Shown here piece after piece: positions 35,411 through 48,526 of a stretch of 64,000 nt of DNA. The notes below the pieces were generated by a model. The model had not been told where the DNA came from and ran no database searches. It saw nothing but the letters and a program-made list of their open reading frames with translations. The position numbers were made by a program, and so were the translations under genes. How positions within the stretch are numbered: position 1 is the first letter of the stretch; each line of letters begins with the position of its first letter. The DNA is from Piromyces finnis (taxonomy: Eukaryota; Neocallimastigomycota; Neocallimastigomycetes; Neocallimastigales; Neocallimastigaceae), in assembly GCA_002104945.1 (NCBI GenBank), contig MCFH01000002.1, positions 1,765,001 through 1,829,000 on the forward strand, read 5' to 3'.

Positions 35411-37124
35411 GAAATAAAGAAATTTAAAAAAAAAAAAAAAAGTATATATAAATGAATATTAATAGAAGAAATAAAGTATAAATAAAAAATTAATACTATT
35501 AAAAATTAAACATAGAAAATAAATTAAAAAAAAAAAAAAAGCAAATAAATAAACAGAACAATAATAATAAATAAATAAATAAAAAAAAAAAAGAATAAAT
35601 TTAAAACAAGGAAAAAGGATAAAAATAAAACAAAAACAAATAATAATTATAATAATAAATATAATTTAAATAAAAGAATAATAATAAAAAGACAATATTT
35701 TTATAATAAATTAATTATAAAAAATAATAATATATACAATAAAAATATAAATATAAAACATCAATAAAAATATAATTAATATAATTATCAAACAAATAAG
35801 TATCAAAATAAAAATTCAAATTATATATAGAGATAAAAAAAAATTGAATAATAAATTATAAAACATATTTTTAAACAAATATGTTATTATAGCATTATCA
35901 ATAATAAATTTTAATAAAATCGAATTATTACTATTTCATATTAACAGTTTCTTTTATGTTCACTTTTTCTTTACTTAATTGTAAGAATTAGGTAAAATAT
36001 TTTATATTAAATATAATTATTTTAATAGCATGACATTAAACAGCTAATGATTAATTTGTTTGCCTTTTGTTTCTTATTAATCAATGAATAATGTTTGAGA
36101 CCAATGAACCAAAATTATGACCATAAAAAAAAAGATTATTACCATAATTTTATGGTTTAGAAATTGCATTATTAAAGTTTGTAAATTTTTGATGATTGGA
36201 ATGAGCCAATCAATTAAATTTTCATAAATAATTTTTTTCAACATTTTTAATTGTTAATGATATATTATTTTCCACTTTTTATTAATAATAATTTTTATTA
36301 ATTTATCTTTTTTAATTTTAATCAATAAATTAAATTTTTGAATATATTGAATTTTATTATAATATATTTAAATATAAATTAATATCATTTTAAATATAAA
36401 GAATAAAAAAATAAAAAAATATTTTTGATTATTATAAAAAATAATAATAATAAAAAGTTTAAGAAACAAAGAAGTGAAAAAGTACTTTAAAATAAAATAT
36501 AAAGTAAAAATTGAAATAATAATAATAATAAATATAATAAATGTAATAATAATAATAGTATTATAAAATAAAATAAAAAAAGAAAACATTTATAAAATAC
36601 AAACCAAAAAAATAACATTATCAAATATACTTTAATTTATATAAAAGAAAATTGAAGTTAAAGTTACAATTAAATAAAAATAAAATTTTTAAATAACATT
36701 TAGAATATATGTAAATTGTAAAAAGCTATAATAACGTTATAGATAAATTATATATCGAGCATAGCCCACAATAAAAAAAAAAAAAATCAAATTACAAATA
36801 AATAAAAAATAAAAATATATAATATATATAAATAAAATAAAAGTAAAATAAAAAAAAAAAAAAAAAAAGTAAGAATTAATTTATAAAATTTGATTAAAAT
36901 TGTATATATTAACAAAAATATTTCCTTTTTTTTATTATTATTTCTTTATTTATTTATTTAAATATATAAACTATTTTGATAAATTATATATGTAATATAT
37001 AAAATCTTTTTATTATTTCAATTTTTAAATATCATTATCATCAAAAAATATTGAAGGTTCTTTGTTACTCAAATTTAAAAAAAAAAAAAAAGAAAGAAAG
37101 AAAGAAAGAAAAAGAACAAATAAA
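35411..37124. other. AT-rich intergenic DNA
   Basis: Contains A-rich runs (35425-35440, 36773-36786, 36850-36868) and a GAAA tract just before the next start codon (37092-37112). No coding frame supported. Holds the 3' end of the Sec7-like gene and the promoter of the EDC4-like gene. Confidence 0.7.
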
Positions 37125-40100
37125 ATGGATCCAAGTGCTCAAAATTTCTTAGTAAATTTATTTAATTCAAATAAGGTTGATGATTCATCGGATCAAAATA
37201 AAACCTTTCCAAACTCACAATCAATAATGCCACAAAACCCACCAAATTTCCAAAATCAATTGCCAATTATGTTTAACTTAAATCAAGCATTTGGTGTTCC
37301 ACCACCACAAAATTCAAATATTAACAAAGAAATGTCACAAAGCTTACTATCAATTTTACAAAAGAAAGAACCAGAAAGAACAGAAAATTCAAATTCAAGC
37401 TCCTCCCCAGCTCCAGTTGCTACAAATTTAATTCCACAACCAATGATTAATCAAAATACTTTATCTGATAATACAAATGAATTAAAAAAATTATTACAAA
37501 TAAATACTACTGTTGATAGTAATAATTCTAATAATAGCATTTCAGTAATTTCTGCTCCACCACTTCAAGAGCAAAATAAAATGTTTATGGAACCAATCAA
37601 AAATCCTGAAAAGCCAAAAATTCAATCTAACCCAAATACACCACTATTTTGTTATGTTAGTCCATTTGATGCTTTAAATGATAATAACAAAGAAATGTTT
37701 GCCAATAAAATTGAAAAATCTGATTCAGATTGCGAAACTGTTGAAATTAAGGATCTTAATAATGATGAAGCAATTATAAGTAGTAAACCAAAAGTTGAAA
37801 TAGAACCATCAGAAAAATTAATTGAAAATAATATGGTTAACGAAGTTAACGAAATTAATGAGTAATATAGATTATCTATATTAATTGAATACAATATTTC
37901 TTGAATTGTAATTTTTAACGTATTAATATATTACTATATAATCTTATTACTAGAATTGATGCATTAAAAAACGACATAATTTTCAATCTCGATAATAGTT
38001 TAGAAAAGGTTAAACCACCTAAAGAAATTATCACTGTTGTTAAAGGTACATATTCATCTTTTTTCGTTTTTAAATAACCAACTATTTTGAATTTATTCAT
38101 AAAAACATTACATTACATTTGTAAACTATAAGTTATATTGAAGACATTTATACAAAAATTATTAAATAATGATACAAAATATAATAAAACTAAAGAATAA
38201 TTTTTTATAAATTAATAATTAAAATTAAAAGTTAAGAGAAGCATTGAACGTATTTTAGGAAAAGAAATCGCTGTTAATAATAAATATATTTGTTATAGTT
38301 CTAAGAATAAGAATATTAGAGTTATACATCAAGACTCTGGTGATTTAAGACTTTTCAAAGGACATGAACAAAAAATTATTGACATTGTTGTTTTTACTCC
38401 AAAGTCTCAAAGTAAATCTTCATTAAGAGCTGCTTCAATTGATACTGATAATAACTTAATATTATGGACTGAAGATAACAATAAAGAGTAAATTGACATT
38501 ATTAAATATAAAATATAATTGCTATTTATCATTAATATTAAACTAATGCATTATTCCTCTTTTTATGTTCAGCCTTAAAAAACTTTTAACTGTAAAGGGT
38601 ATAAATAATGGCTCAAGTAGATTCCAAAGAGTATTATTCCATCCATCAAATGAAAATATTGTTGCTGTTTCCACTAACACAAATAATATTTTATTATTTG
38701 ATTTAAGAAAATATAAGGAAAATGTTATTACTGAAATTAATGCTCTTGAAGATGAAGTCGATGTTCAAGACTTTGGATATAATTCTGTAATTATTATAAT
38801 AATAGAAGAAAAATTGAAAATTAGATTATTTGTATTGATTAATTTATTTTCTTTGTTTTTTAAATTTACTTATTTATTTTTCTATCCAATGAATATTTTT
38901 TAAAATAATAGAAAATTAATGATTTTAGATTTTCTAGTGATGGTTCAGTTATCGTTGCAGGTTACCAAGATGGTCAAGTTATATTTTACGATATTAACAG
39001 TGGTTCTACAATTCATGAATTTATTCCACATAATAACGAACCAATTTCATCAGTTATTTTTGTTAATGATAAGAATAGCGTTTTAGATTTATTCTTAATA
39101 ACTGCTTCTAAGCAAAATAATGAGATTAAATTATGGAGTGTTAATGACATGAGTTTAATCCAAAAAATTAAACTTATTCATAGTGATAAAACACCAGAAT
39201 ATGATTTCAATACTCTTGAATATAACAGTCAACATCAACTTTTAGTTATGTCAAATGTTTCACATTTATCTATTTTGTTTTCACATATCAAAGGTTTAGA
39301 GTCTGTTAATTATCCAGAGCCAGATGCTTATGAAAAAGATATAGTTAACAATAATGAAAAAAATGTTGATATATCAAATGTTGAATTTGAAGAAATTAAT
39401 GAATTTAAAATCGATAATCCTGTTCTTAATTTCATTATCGATCCAAATGTCGATCCATTATTCAATAATGAAAATGAAAATGTTTCATTATATTGTATTT
39501 CAACTGAAGAAATTTACCAGTATGTTATTAACATGAAAAGTAATAATGTTGTTCCAAAAGAACAAATTGTAGAAGAAGTTAAAATTGCTGAAATTGAAAG
39601 TAAACAAGAAGCAGAAAAACCTTCTCAAGTTGTAGAACCAAAAGAAAAATCGACTACAGAAAAAAATACTAATGATTTAATTTCTATCTTATCTTCTGCC
39701 CAAAAAGAAGCAAACAAAAACTCTTCTAACGAGTTATTGAAGCTTATTAAAGAAGGCAGCTGTTCAAGTATAAAATCTTCTCCAAAGCCATCTCAAGAAC
39801 AAAGTACTGTTAGTACACCAGCTGCATCTACACCATTATCATCTTCACAATCTTTTTCAAACTCTGAAAGTAAATTTGAAAATTCTGGTGCTAGTGAAAT
39901 TTTCAAGACCATTTCTGATCTTAATAATACTAACAACTTACTCAAAATATTCGAATCAAACGCAGAAACAAACAAGGTTTCTTCTCCAATAAATTCAGAA
40001 CCAAAAAGAAAATCTAGTGAAACTTCAGTTGAAATGAAGGTTAGCAATTCTGATATTTCAAAGAATGTAGATAATAATGAACCATTCAATGTTAGTCAAA

Positions 40101-42082
40101 CACAATTACATAGCGAATTACAAAAATTAGAAACTAGTTTAACCTCAAAAATGAATGAAATGTTTTCTAAACAAAATAAGCGTTATGGTAAATTATTTTA
40201 TAATATTAGAATTTTATATTTATCTAAAATAGTGTTATCATACATGTAGCCATTAAAGGAATATTACTAATTTATCGCTTTTATAATAACATAAAAACAT
40301 CATAATAGAAAAACTTTTATCATATGAAAAGAAAAAGCGTATAGAAGCCGAACAAAAGAACAAAGAGCTCATTACTAAAACTATCAAAGATAATATTAAA
40401 TATCATACTTCAGAAGCTATCGAACAAACAATTTCAAAAGAAATCAAAAATAATGTTATGCCAAATTTAATTAATGTTATAAATCAATCTATAAATCAAC
40501 AATTAAATAAGCAAGTTGAAATTGCTTTAAATAAGGTAAATATATAAATAAGAAAAAAAAATAATAATAAATTATAGTTCATTAATTTAATTAATAAAAT
40601 TGAACCATTAGAATATTAAAAAAGTAAGTGAGAAAGTGGCTCAAAGTATTTCAAAACCTCCACTTGTTGATACTCTTAAAGATACCATTAATGAAACTGT
40701 TAAACCAGTTATTAGTGACACAGTTAAGGATATTATTACTAATTATTTAAATAATGACTTCCAAAAAACAATTAATTATGTCATTTTACAAGCCAATGAA
40801 TCTATCCAAAATGAAGTAAGCAAAAGTAAGTACTTTTGAAAATAGATATATATATAATAAATTTGTTTATAAAAGCAAATAAATGCATATTTATTAATAA
40901 AATCTTCAATATATTTTTATAAAAATGATAATAATAGCTATTAAGAATGAATACATGAGTAGTATAGCTAATCGTAGTAATGAGCTTGACCAAATATACA
41001 AACAAGTTAATTTAATTAATACACAAATCCAAAATATGCAACAACAAAATGTAATTTTCAAAAAGCTATTAAAAAAAAACTATTGTTATAATTTGTTATT
41101 CCATTAAAATATTAAATTATATAAATATACATATATATTATAATTATTAAAAATAGATGAATATGAGTGGAAAAGCTACACCAGAAAGATCAAATTCAGC
41201 ATATAACATAAAAACACCAACTGTTATGCCAGCTCCATATGTTAATACTACAATGGCTAATTCACCAATAAAAATGAACTTTAGAAAAAGTGGTAGTGAC
41301 AAGAATATAACTGGTTTAAGAAGTACTGATAGTATTAATAGTGTTTCTGCATCCTCTAATACCGGAAGAAAGAGTACTGAATTTAATTATTCTGAAATTG
41401 ACAATTTAATAAAGGAAGAAAAATTCGAAGAAATATTTACAAATGTAATGATAATTTTTATTTTTTTTTTTTTTTAATAAATCAACTACATATAATAACC
41501 AATAAATATTTCTTATATATAAATATTTAAATCTAGATATTGAAATCCAATAATGAAGATGAATTAAAGTATGTTTGCTCTAAACTTAATCCAAATAAGC
41601 TCTTAATTGAAAATCGTTACTTTAGTCAAATTGTAATTATTGCTTTAATTAAGCAATTAAGTGATAATCTTAACATAAATGCTACATGGAGAATTGAATG
41701 GCTTCGTTGCTCTTTAATTGTATGTTGCTTTTTTTATATATTTAACTAAAATAAAATTAATAAATTGGAAACTTATTGTTTTTCTAATGAACTTTAAATA
41801 GGTATTGAATGTTAATGATGAATATATTAAAGGAATTTGTCCAAATATTTTAAAAGAAGCCTCTGAAAAGTAATATATCAAAATTTGATAATATATTTAT
41901 AAATATTTATAAATACATATTTTAACTTTTTTTTTATTTTAATATATTTAAATTTATATAGAATGGTAAATTTCACTAATGAAGTTAAAGCAGTTCAACC
42001 ACAAAGTAAAATAATTGATGATATGAATACCCTTATTGGTGCAATTTTATATACACTCAACATTATCAATAAAGCAGTTTAA
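37125..42082 (+). CDS. EDC4: EDC4/Ge-1-like enhancer of mRNA decapping
   Basis: Twelve exons join in phase to 1,262 residues: 37125-37861, 37954-38045, 38232-38487, 38573-38786, 38912-40187, 40309-40535, 40612-40825, 40938-41050, 41157-41444, 41537-41719, 41802-41869 and 41962-42082. The first 240 residues are Asn/Pro/Ser-rich. A WD40 propeller follows from about residue 245 (GKEIAVNNKYICY, RLFKGHEQKIIDIVVF, VLFHPSNENIVAVSTN, NEIKLWSVND). Then come a Ser-rich linker, a helical coiled region and a C-terminal helical repeat domain, the usual Ge-1 order. Human EDC4 is about 1,400 residues and scaffolds Dcp1, Dcp2 and Xrn1 in P-bodies. The start ATG follows an A-rich leader. The donor of exon 7 is uncertain, since an alternative GT lies 11 nt earlier. 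Confidence 0.88.
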
Positions 42083-42925
42083 TATGTCAACATATTAAAA
42101 AAAAAGTTTTAATATAATTATAATTATATTATAAAATTCAATATATTTCACATTAATTGTAATAATGTAATAATTTATTTTTTTTTTTTTTTTTGCTCAC
42201 CTAAAATATCTATTTTTATTTATAATAAATAAGTAAATAAATAAAATAATCAACTTTTACTTTTTTTGATTTATCCTATTTTGTATCTTTTTTGTATTCA
42301 TTTTTTATTATTATTATTATTATTATATATTAAAATATGATTCATATTAACAATAATAAAAACGAAATAATAAATAAAATAAGAATTTTTAAAAATTAAA
42401 ACTTATTAATGAATTTTTTTATAATCCTATAGATATGTAATTATTAGACTAATAATGGAGAACAATTAATTTTAATCCTTTATATTAATCATAGCAACCC
42501 TTTTTTAAATTATGTTTAGATTTATTTATTTGTTTATTTTGTTTTATTTATAAATACATATTCATTAATTCATAATATTCATATTAATACATAACATTGA
42601 GTTAATAATTATGAAAAAAAATAGTTAATATATATATATATATATATTTTTTTAAAAAAAGAAAAAAAAAAGAAAAAAAATAATAGTTAATATATATATA
42701 TATATTTATTTTTTTTCTTTTTTTTTATTATTATATCTATTTAAAAGAAATTTCATATATAGATATAGATATTTTATTTCATTATCATAAAATAAAAAAT
42801 GTGGTATTTCTAAATTTTTATTAAAAAATTATAGAAATGGTAAGATAGAGTTTCAATTTCTTTTTTATTACATTCTATTAAATAAGGTTTATTTCTTCTT
42901 GTTATATTCTGATAAATCAATGTAA
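42083..42925. other. AT-rich spacer
   Basis: T run at 42178-42194, TA repeats near 42625-42650 and 42690-42706. No gene seen. Probable 3' ends of the two convergent neighbours. Confidence 0.65.
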
Positions 42926-43078
42926 TTATAATTTGGTAGCATATCTTCCACTGGATTTATCTCTTGGTTGCATAATATGAATATGATTATTTAAACCCTT
43001 CTTGCTAAAGATTCTTAATTCAGCATTTTTTTTCATATTTTTGGAATTTTTGGAAAAATTTTTTTGGATACCTGGCAT
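42926..43078 (-). CDS. Small ORF, 50 residues, unknown
   Basis: Begins MPGIQKNF and is Lys/Asn-rich. It stands out from the neighbouring DNA by higher GC and codons such as AAG and ACC, typical of coding sequence here. A second open frame overlaps its 3' end (through about 42897) and reads NPVEDMLPNYNYIDLSEY before its own stop. A missed short intron could therefore join the first frame to the second and give a protein of about 55-60 residues. I recognise no family. Confidence 0.4.
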   Translation of the reverse strand: MPGIQKNFSKNSKNMKKNAELRIFSKKGLNNHIHIMQPRDKSSGRYATKL

Positions 43079-44230
43079 TTTCTCTATTTTTTTAAAAATT
43101 TAAAATCTTTATAATGTATATTTATTCAAGTATACTTAAATTTTATTTCTTTTTAAATTATATTATTTTCCAAAGCTAAATATTATATTTATTAAAATGA
43201 AAAAAAAAAAAGAGTTTGTCTTTACTTTTATACTTTTTTTTTTTTTATCTATCTATGTATGGAATATACCATACCATATTAAGCAAAGTATTGGTTTTCA
43301 TAAAATAATTATAAATTAATTTTTAATGTATTATAAAGTTAAAATTTAATTTTTTCTATTTTCATATTAAAAAATAAGTCTTTTCATACAATAAGAATTT
43401 CTAAAAGTTAAAAACTATGGCGTATAAATTTAACTTTTCTTAAATAGTATATTATAGTAATTGTGAATAAATTAATACTTGATATAATATGATTATATTA
43501 TGTCATAGTCATACATATATGTAAATATACCAACAATAAATTTAATAGGCATTATTTCAAAGTATTTTTAGTAATTTATATAAACTATTACTCATTCATT
43601 AAATTGAAATAGAAACTTCATAATGGAGGTATTATAAATTATTCATATATTAAGTGTCAAAGTTAATTTTAATTATTATAAATAATGGATAAATAAATAT
43701 AAATAAAAAGACAGTAATATTATTAAAATATGTTATTTGTGATTTTATTTAAATATTCAATTATCTTTGTATTAAATATTTAAGAAAAAAAAAAAGTATT
43801 AGTCATTACATAAATTAGAATCTTAATAATATAAAGCAATGAATATGGATTATTACAATATAATACCAAATTAATGTTGAAATCCTGGAAATAAACTTTT
43901 ATTATAGAGTATTTGGTAATATTTTAATTTAAACATGATAAAGAAAAGTGATTTATATATATTAAAAAAATAATTAATTATATATTAACGCCATAATAAT
44001 TATGGTTGTGTGCACTAGGTTTCATATGCTTTGAAATTATGTTTTTTTTTTTTTATATAAAAAGCAATTATTAAATACTCTAAATATATCACTACAAAGT
44101 TAGGATAATATAATAAAATAGTTTAAAAAATGAAAAAGTATGGTTTTATTTTTTTTTTATTAATATACTAATACATATTATTATTATTTATATATATATA
44201 TTTTCAAAATATTTAAAAATAATGTTCTTA
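43079..44230. other. AT-rich intergenic DNA
   Basis: No coding frame, RNA gene or repeat family recognised over about 1.1 kb. Contains T and A homopolymers only. Confidence 0.65.
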
Positions 44231-44971
44231 TTATATAACAAAATAAAAATATATACTAAATATTAATATAAAAGTATTGATAAATAAATTAGTATTCAAA
44301 TCTCTATAACCCCCATCAATTTCAGCTTCAGTTAATATTTCATTTTTTTTGAAATAATTACAAAAATTACTTGAGCATTTATTATTATCACATTTAAGTT
44401 GATCGATAATAGCACATTTAACAATAGGAGCTTTATTTGTGTCAGGATAATGTAAATAACAATAATAAGTTGGGTTATTAGCGTCGGAAATACAAATTCC
44501 ATTTTGGCATTCATCAGAATAACAATTAATATTACTTTTACAGTCATTATTTTCAATATTAATTTTATATTTATCAATATTGTTGACATCACAAGAAGAC
44601 ACATATAAGTCATTCTCAATCTTACTAAAACCTTCCTTTAAATCATATGTTTGAGTTGATAAATAATTGTGAGTATTATCATTGAATAAAATATCTTCCT
44701 TAAATTCTGCTACACAATTTATATCTTTACGACAAATAAAAGCCAAATTGCAATAACCTGAACCATAGGAATTACTGTGGCTATCTAAGTCCATGATATG
44801 GCAGCCGGCACTGTAATGTGGACAAATTGAGTTTCCTGAACATTTTACTATTTCTAAATTTTTAACAGTTTCTTAAGTATAATTAGTATTTAAAAATTTT
44901 GTCGCATCTCCATATCCCTTGCAAAAAAAATTTACTATACATATATATAAAATAAAAATAATATTATCCAT
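44231..44971 (-). pseudogene. Secreted Cys-rich protein gene with in-frame stop
   Basis: From the ATG at 44971 a hydrophobic signal-peptide-like start (IIFILYICIVNFFC) runs 32 codons to a TAA at 44873-44875. The same frame then continues open for another 213 codons to 44231. The downstream part has about 20 cysteines in spaced pairs and ends in a hydrophobic stretch (INTFILIFSIYFYFVI) that could be a GPI signal or membrane anchor. No GT-AG intron that removes the stop and keeps phase was found, so it is most simply a recently broken gene. Alternatives are a real start at the internal ATG 44794 (187 residues, without signal peptide) or a sequencing error. The protein type resembles short Cys-rich surface proteins of zoosporic fungi, but no family is recognised. 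Confidence 0.6.
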
Positions 44972-45126
44972 CCTTTATATATAAATTACTAACTGTCTGT
45001 TTATTTATTTAAAATGGAATTAGAAAAATTAATTTTTTCTATAATATACATCAATTAAATAATAATAAATAAACAAAAATAATAATTCTTATTTAAAAAT
45101 TCTATTTTTACATACACAGTAAAAGC
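44972..45126. other. Short AT-rich spacer
   Basis: Upstream of the Cys-rich gene on the minus strand; presumably its promoter. Ends at the T run of a retroelement tail. Confidence 0.6.
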
Positions 45127-45290
45127 TTTTTTTTTTTTTTTTTTTTTAACGGCAGTAAATATTTTGAAACTAATATTTATATTAATTAAAATTTGCCACA
45201 CTTATCATAAAAACAATTTTAAAAAATATAAAAAAAGTATAAGTTTTAATTAAATACAAATGAATATTAAAAATGTAGATAGCATAATCC
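45127..45290 (-). mobile_element. Short retroelement 3' tail (same family as 58681-59039)
   Basis: A 22-base T run (45127-45148) is followed by AACGGCAGTAAATATTTTGA, which matches the sequence after the T run at 58714 (AACGGCATCAAATATTTTAA). Similarity then continues more loosely through an ACAAATGAATA island near 45257. On the minus strand this is an element end followed by a poly(A) tail, so it is a heavily 5'-truncated copy of a second retroelement family. No target duplication identified. Confidence 0.6.
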
Positions 45291-46100
45291 TTTGATTTAA
45301 AAATTTCTTTAAACTTTTTTTTTTTTTTGATGGCCTGGTAAGAGTACTAAATAACAACAATACTATGATCTTTTCATGTTTTATAAATATTCAATTTTAT
45401 ATGCTTTTATGTTTTTTTTTTTATTATTATTTATTTGTTATTTTTATGTAATATTCTATTCTTAACTATAAAATATAAGTAGAAACTTATATTGAAAAGA
45501 AAATTTTAAAAATATTAAAAAACAAAACACAACTATTTAAAAATAAATAACAAACAACCATTCTTTTAATATATTTTATTTGTTTTTATTTTTATTTTTT
45601 AATTATTTTCTATTCTATAATTTTTTTTATAATTAGTTCTTCTTTTTTCTATGTTTTTATATTTGTTCATTTGTTTTTATTTTATAAGTAGTTATTGATT
45701 TTTTGTTGTTGTTTGGAGAAAAAGTTTTTATTATTAATTATATATATATTTATAATATTTCTTTTATAATAAAATAATTATATCTATTTAGTATACATTT
45801 TTATTATTTATGTGAATGTGGAGCGTTGACATTATGGAATATTTAGTTTTCTTCTATTTTAAAAAAAAATATATTTTCCACTGTTTTTTTTTTTTTTTTA
45901 AGCTAAATAAATTTTTTAAAAAAAAAAACGATGATAAAATATTTATTGATTTAATATCAATTTGATATGTTAAATACTTTATAATATTTTTCTTTTCACC
46001 TTGTTCCATTTTATTGTATTTTATCAATAAAAAAAAAAAAATAGAACATAGAAATAATAATTTCGAGTAAAAAAGAAAAATATTATATTCTTTATCTTTT
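45291..46100. other. AT-rich spacer
   Basis: Includes a T run followed by GATGGCCTGGTAAG near 45320-45345, the only GC-rich island. It otherwise holds the 3' flank of the MYND gene. No coding frame supported. Confidence 0.6.
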
Positions 46101-47815
46101 TTAGATTTTTTGATTATATCTTTTACAAATAGTCTTGTGCTTTGGCCAGTGTTTTTCTTGATCTTCCTTACTACAATAGTAAGCAACATTACAACCTTTA
46201 CATTTCATTAATTTTCCATTATCCTTACCACAGAAATCACAAACATGAACACCTTCAATGTCCTTAATTAAACCTTCATTAAACAATTCATCCATCATTA
46301 AAACAGTCTTTTTGTATAATTGGTAATCAATTCTTGATGGGAACCATCTTTCTAAAATAATTGAAGCTTTAAAACCTTTCTTCCATAATTCAACAATAGT
46401 ATCTAATAAACCATTATTTTCATCAAGGTACTTCTTCCAAGAATCAGTAGAAAGTTTATTACCAGTAATAAGCATGATCTTGTAAAAGCATGCATGATAC
46501 ATATTTTCTTCACAAATTGGTGCATTTTGAAGGTAAACATCTAAAGCATGAATGGTTTCTTCAATAACCTTTGGTTTTAAAGTATAAGTTGGTGAATTGA
46601 TGGCGTAACCAAAAGCACTACGATAATCAACTGGGTTAATTTCTAAACCCTTTCTGAAGCAAACAATAGCATCTTCTGGGCGACCACATAATCCAAAAAC
46701 CTAATTGTGAATAAATATTGAATTTATTAATTATATATTTAATATTTAAATAATTTATAAAGCATATTAAGTTTTGATATATTTAAACTAATTTTAATAA
46801 TTAACTATACAACAACTTTTTTTTTAACTTAATGTTATTACAGATTTATTACATAAATATTATTTATTTTTATTGTACTTACTTCACCCTTCATGTACCA
46901 GAAAAGTGAATTTTCACTTTCAATAGCGATAACATCATCCCATGCCTTAATAGCATCCTTAATAATCATTTCTCCAGTTTGAACACCAATTCTACCTAAC
47001 ATGTTCTTTGGAACACTAGCTAATGAATTTAAATGAGAGTATGCTTCAAAAGCAATTAAAATGTGAGCTGCAATTTTAACTGTGTTGTTAAAGGTTTCGT
47101 CTGGGGAGCTGTATAATTTAGCTTTACGTTCTGGATCAAGAAGAATAGCTCTTAAAATACTTCCCTTTTCAGAAGAGAATATTCCTCTTTCAATATCAAC
47201 AATTCTTGGTTGTAATAAATAACCTGAAGCAAAACCTAAAACAGCTGGAGCATAAGTTTCATCGGTAGTAGCAGCAGCTAAAGCAGCATTGGCTATTTTT
47301 TAATAAAAATATCAAGATTTATTATTAGTTATAAAATAATAAAAATATATTAAGACTTTCTTTTTAATTAAAAAAAAAAAAAAGAAAAGAAACATAACAT
47401 AATTTCTTTTCTTTCATATTATTTATAATTATAAATTAATTTCCAAAAAAAAAAAAAAAAAGGTAATAGTAATATTAATAGTAATAAAATCAACTTAAAA
47501 TATTATACAGTACCTTCTTCGAACATTTTACTGGCTTCAGCAAATTGTTGACCGGTTTGTTGGTCTAAAATATTTTCTGGGTAAATAAGTCTTTGCTTTA
47601 AAACTTCGGTCACTATTTATATTACAAATATTTAATATAATGTTAATGTTATTACATTATCTTTTTTTATATTTATTTATTTTATTTACTTATTTATTTA
47701 TTTTTCTCTCTCTTTAATAATTTCTTTTTTTATTAATAGTTTCTTTTAAATTAATACTTTTTTTTTTATTTATTATTTATTATTTTATTTATTCAATAAA
47801 TACATAATACATACT
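46101..47815 (-). CDS. MYND zinc-finger protein
   Basis: Three main coding exons, 47612-47514, 47292-46883 and 46700-46101, are in phase. Exon 2 starts TG-ACC-GAA, so the start codon is completed by an A from an upstream exon; the A at 47815 before GTATGT fits. The product is 369 residues beginning MTEVLKQRL. Residues 35-320 are helical and TPR-like (FRKGLEINPVDYRSAFGYAI). The C-terminal MYND finger, about residues 324-362, has CDFC, CKGC, YYC, H and C ligands, but the sixth cysteine is Asp (YYCSKED). MYND fingers usually bind proline-rich partners or sit in SMYD-type methyltransferases; no SET domain is present. Function unknown; adaptor role inferred. The family is otherwise ordinary in zoosporic fungi. 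Confidence 0.85.
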
Positions 47816-48102
47816 TTTAATTTACTTTTGAGAATAATATGAAATAAATGGTATATTAAATAATATTTTATATTATTAAATGCTTTAAATTATATTATAT
47901 AATCAAGTTCAAATTATTATAATAAAAGATTACAAAATTAAAAATAAAAAATAATAATTATTTATTTTTAATATCAGGTTTTGAAAATAAAAAAAGATAA
48001 AAAATAGAAAAGATTTGACTTTTTATATAAAAATATTTTTATTACGAAATTAATTATAAAATAAGATTAATGTTTAAATCATGGTTTATAAATATTAAAT
48101 TT

Positions 48103-48429
<327 letters not shown>

Positions 48430-48454
48430 ATTATCTATTTAATTATTTATTTAG

Positions 48455-48485
<31 letters not shown>

Positions 48486-48490
48486 TCTAT

Positions 48491-48525
<35 letters not shown>

Positions 48526-48526
48526 T
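48455..48526. repeat. ATTT tetranucleotide microsatellite
   Basis: Seventeen or so ATTT units with one ATCT interruption, adjoining the long ATT tract. A similar ATTT tract lies at 56495-56565, at the tail of LINE copy C. Confidence 0.95.
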
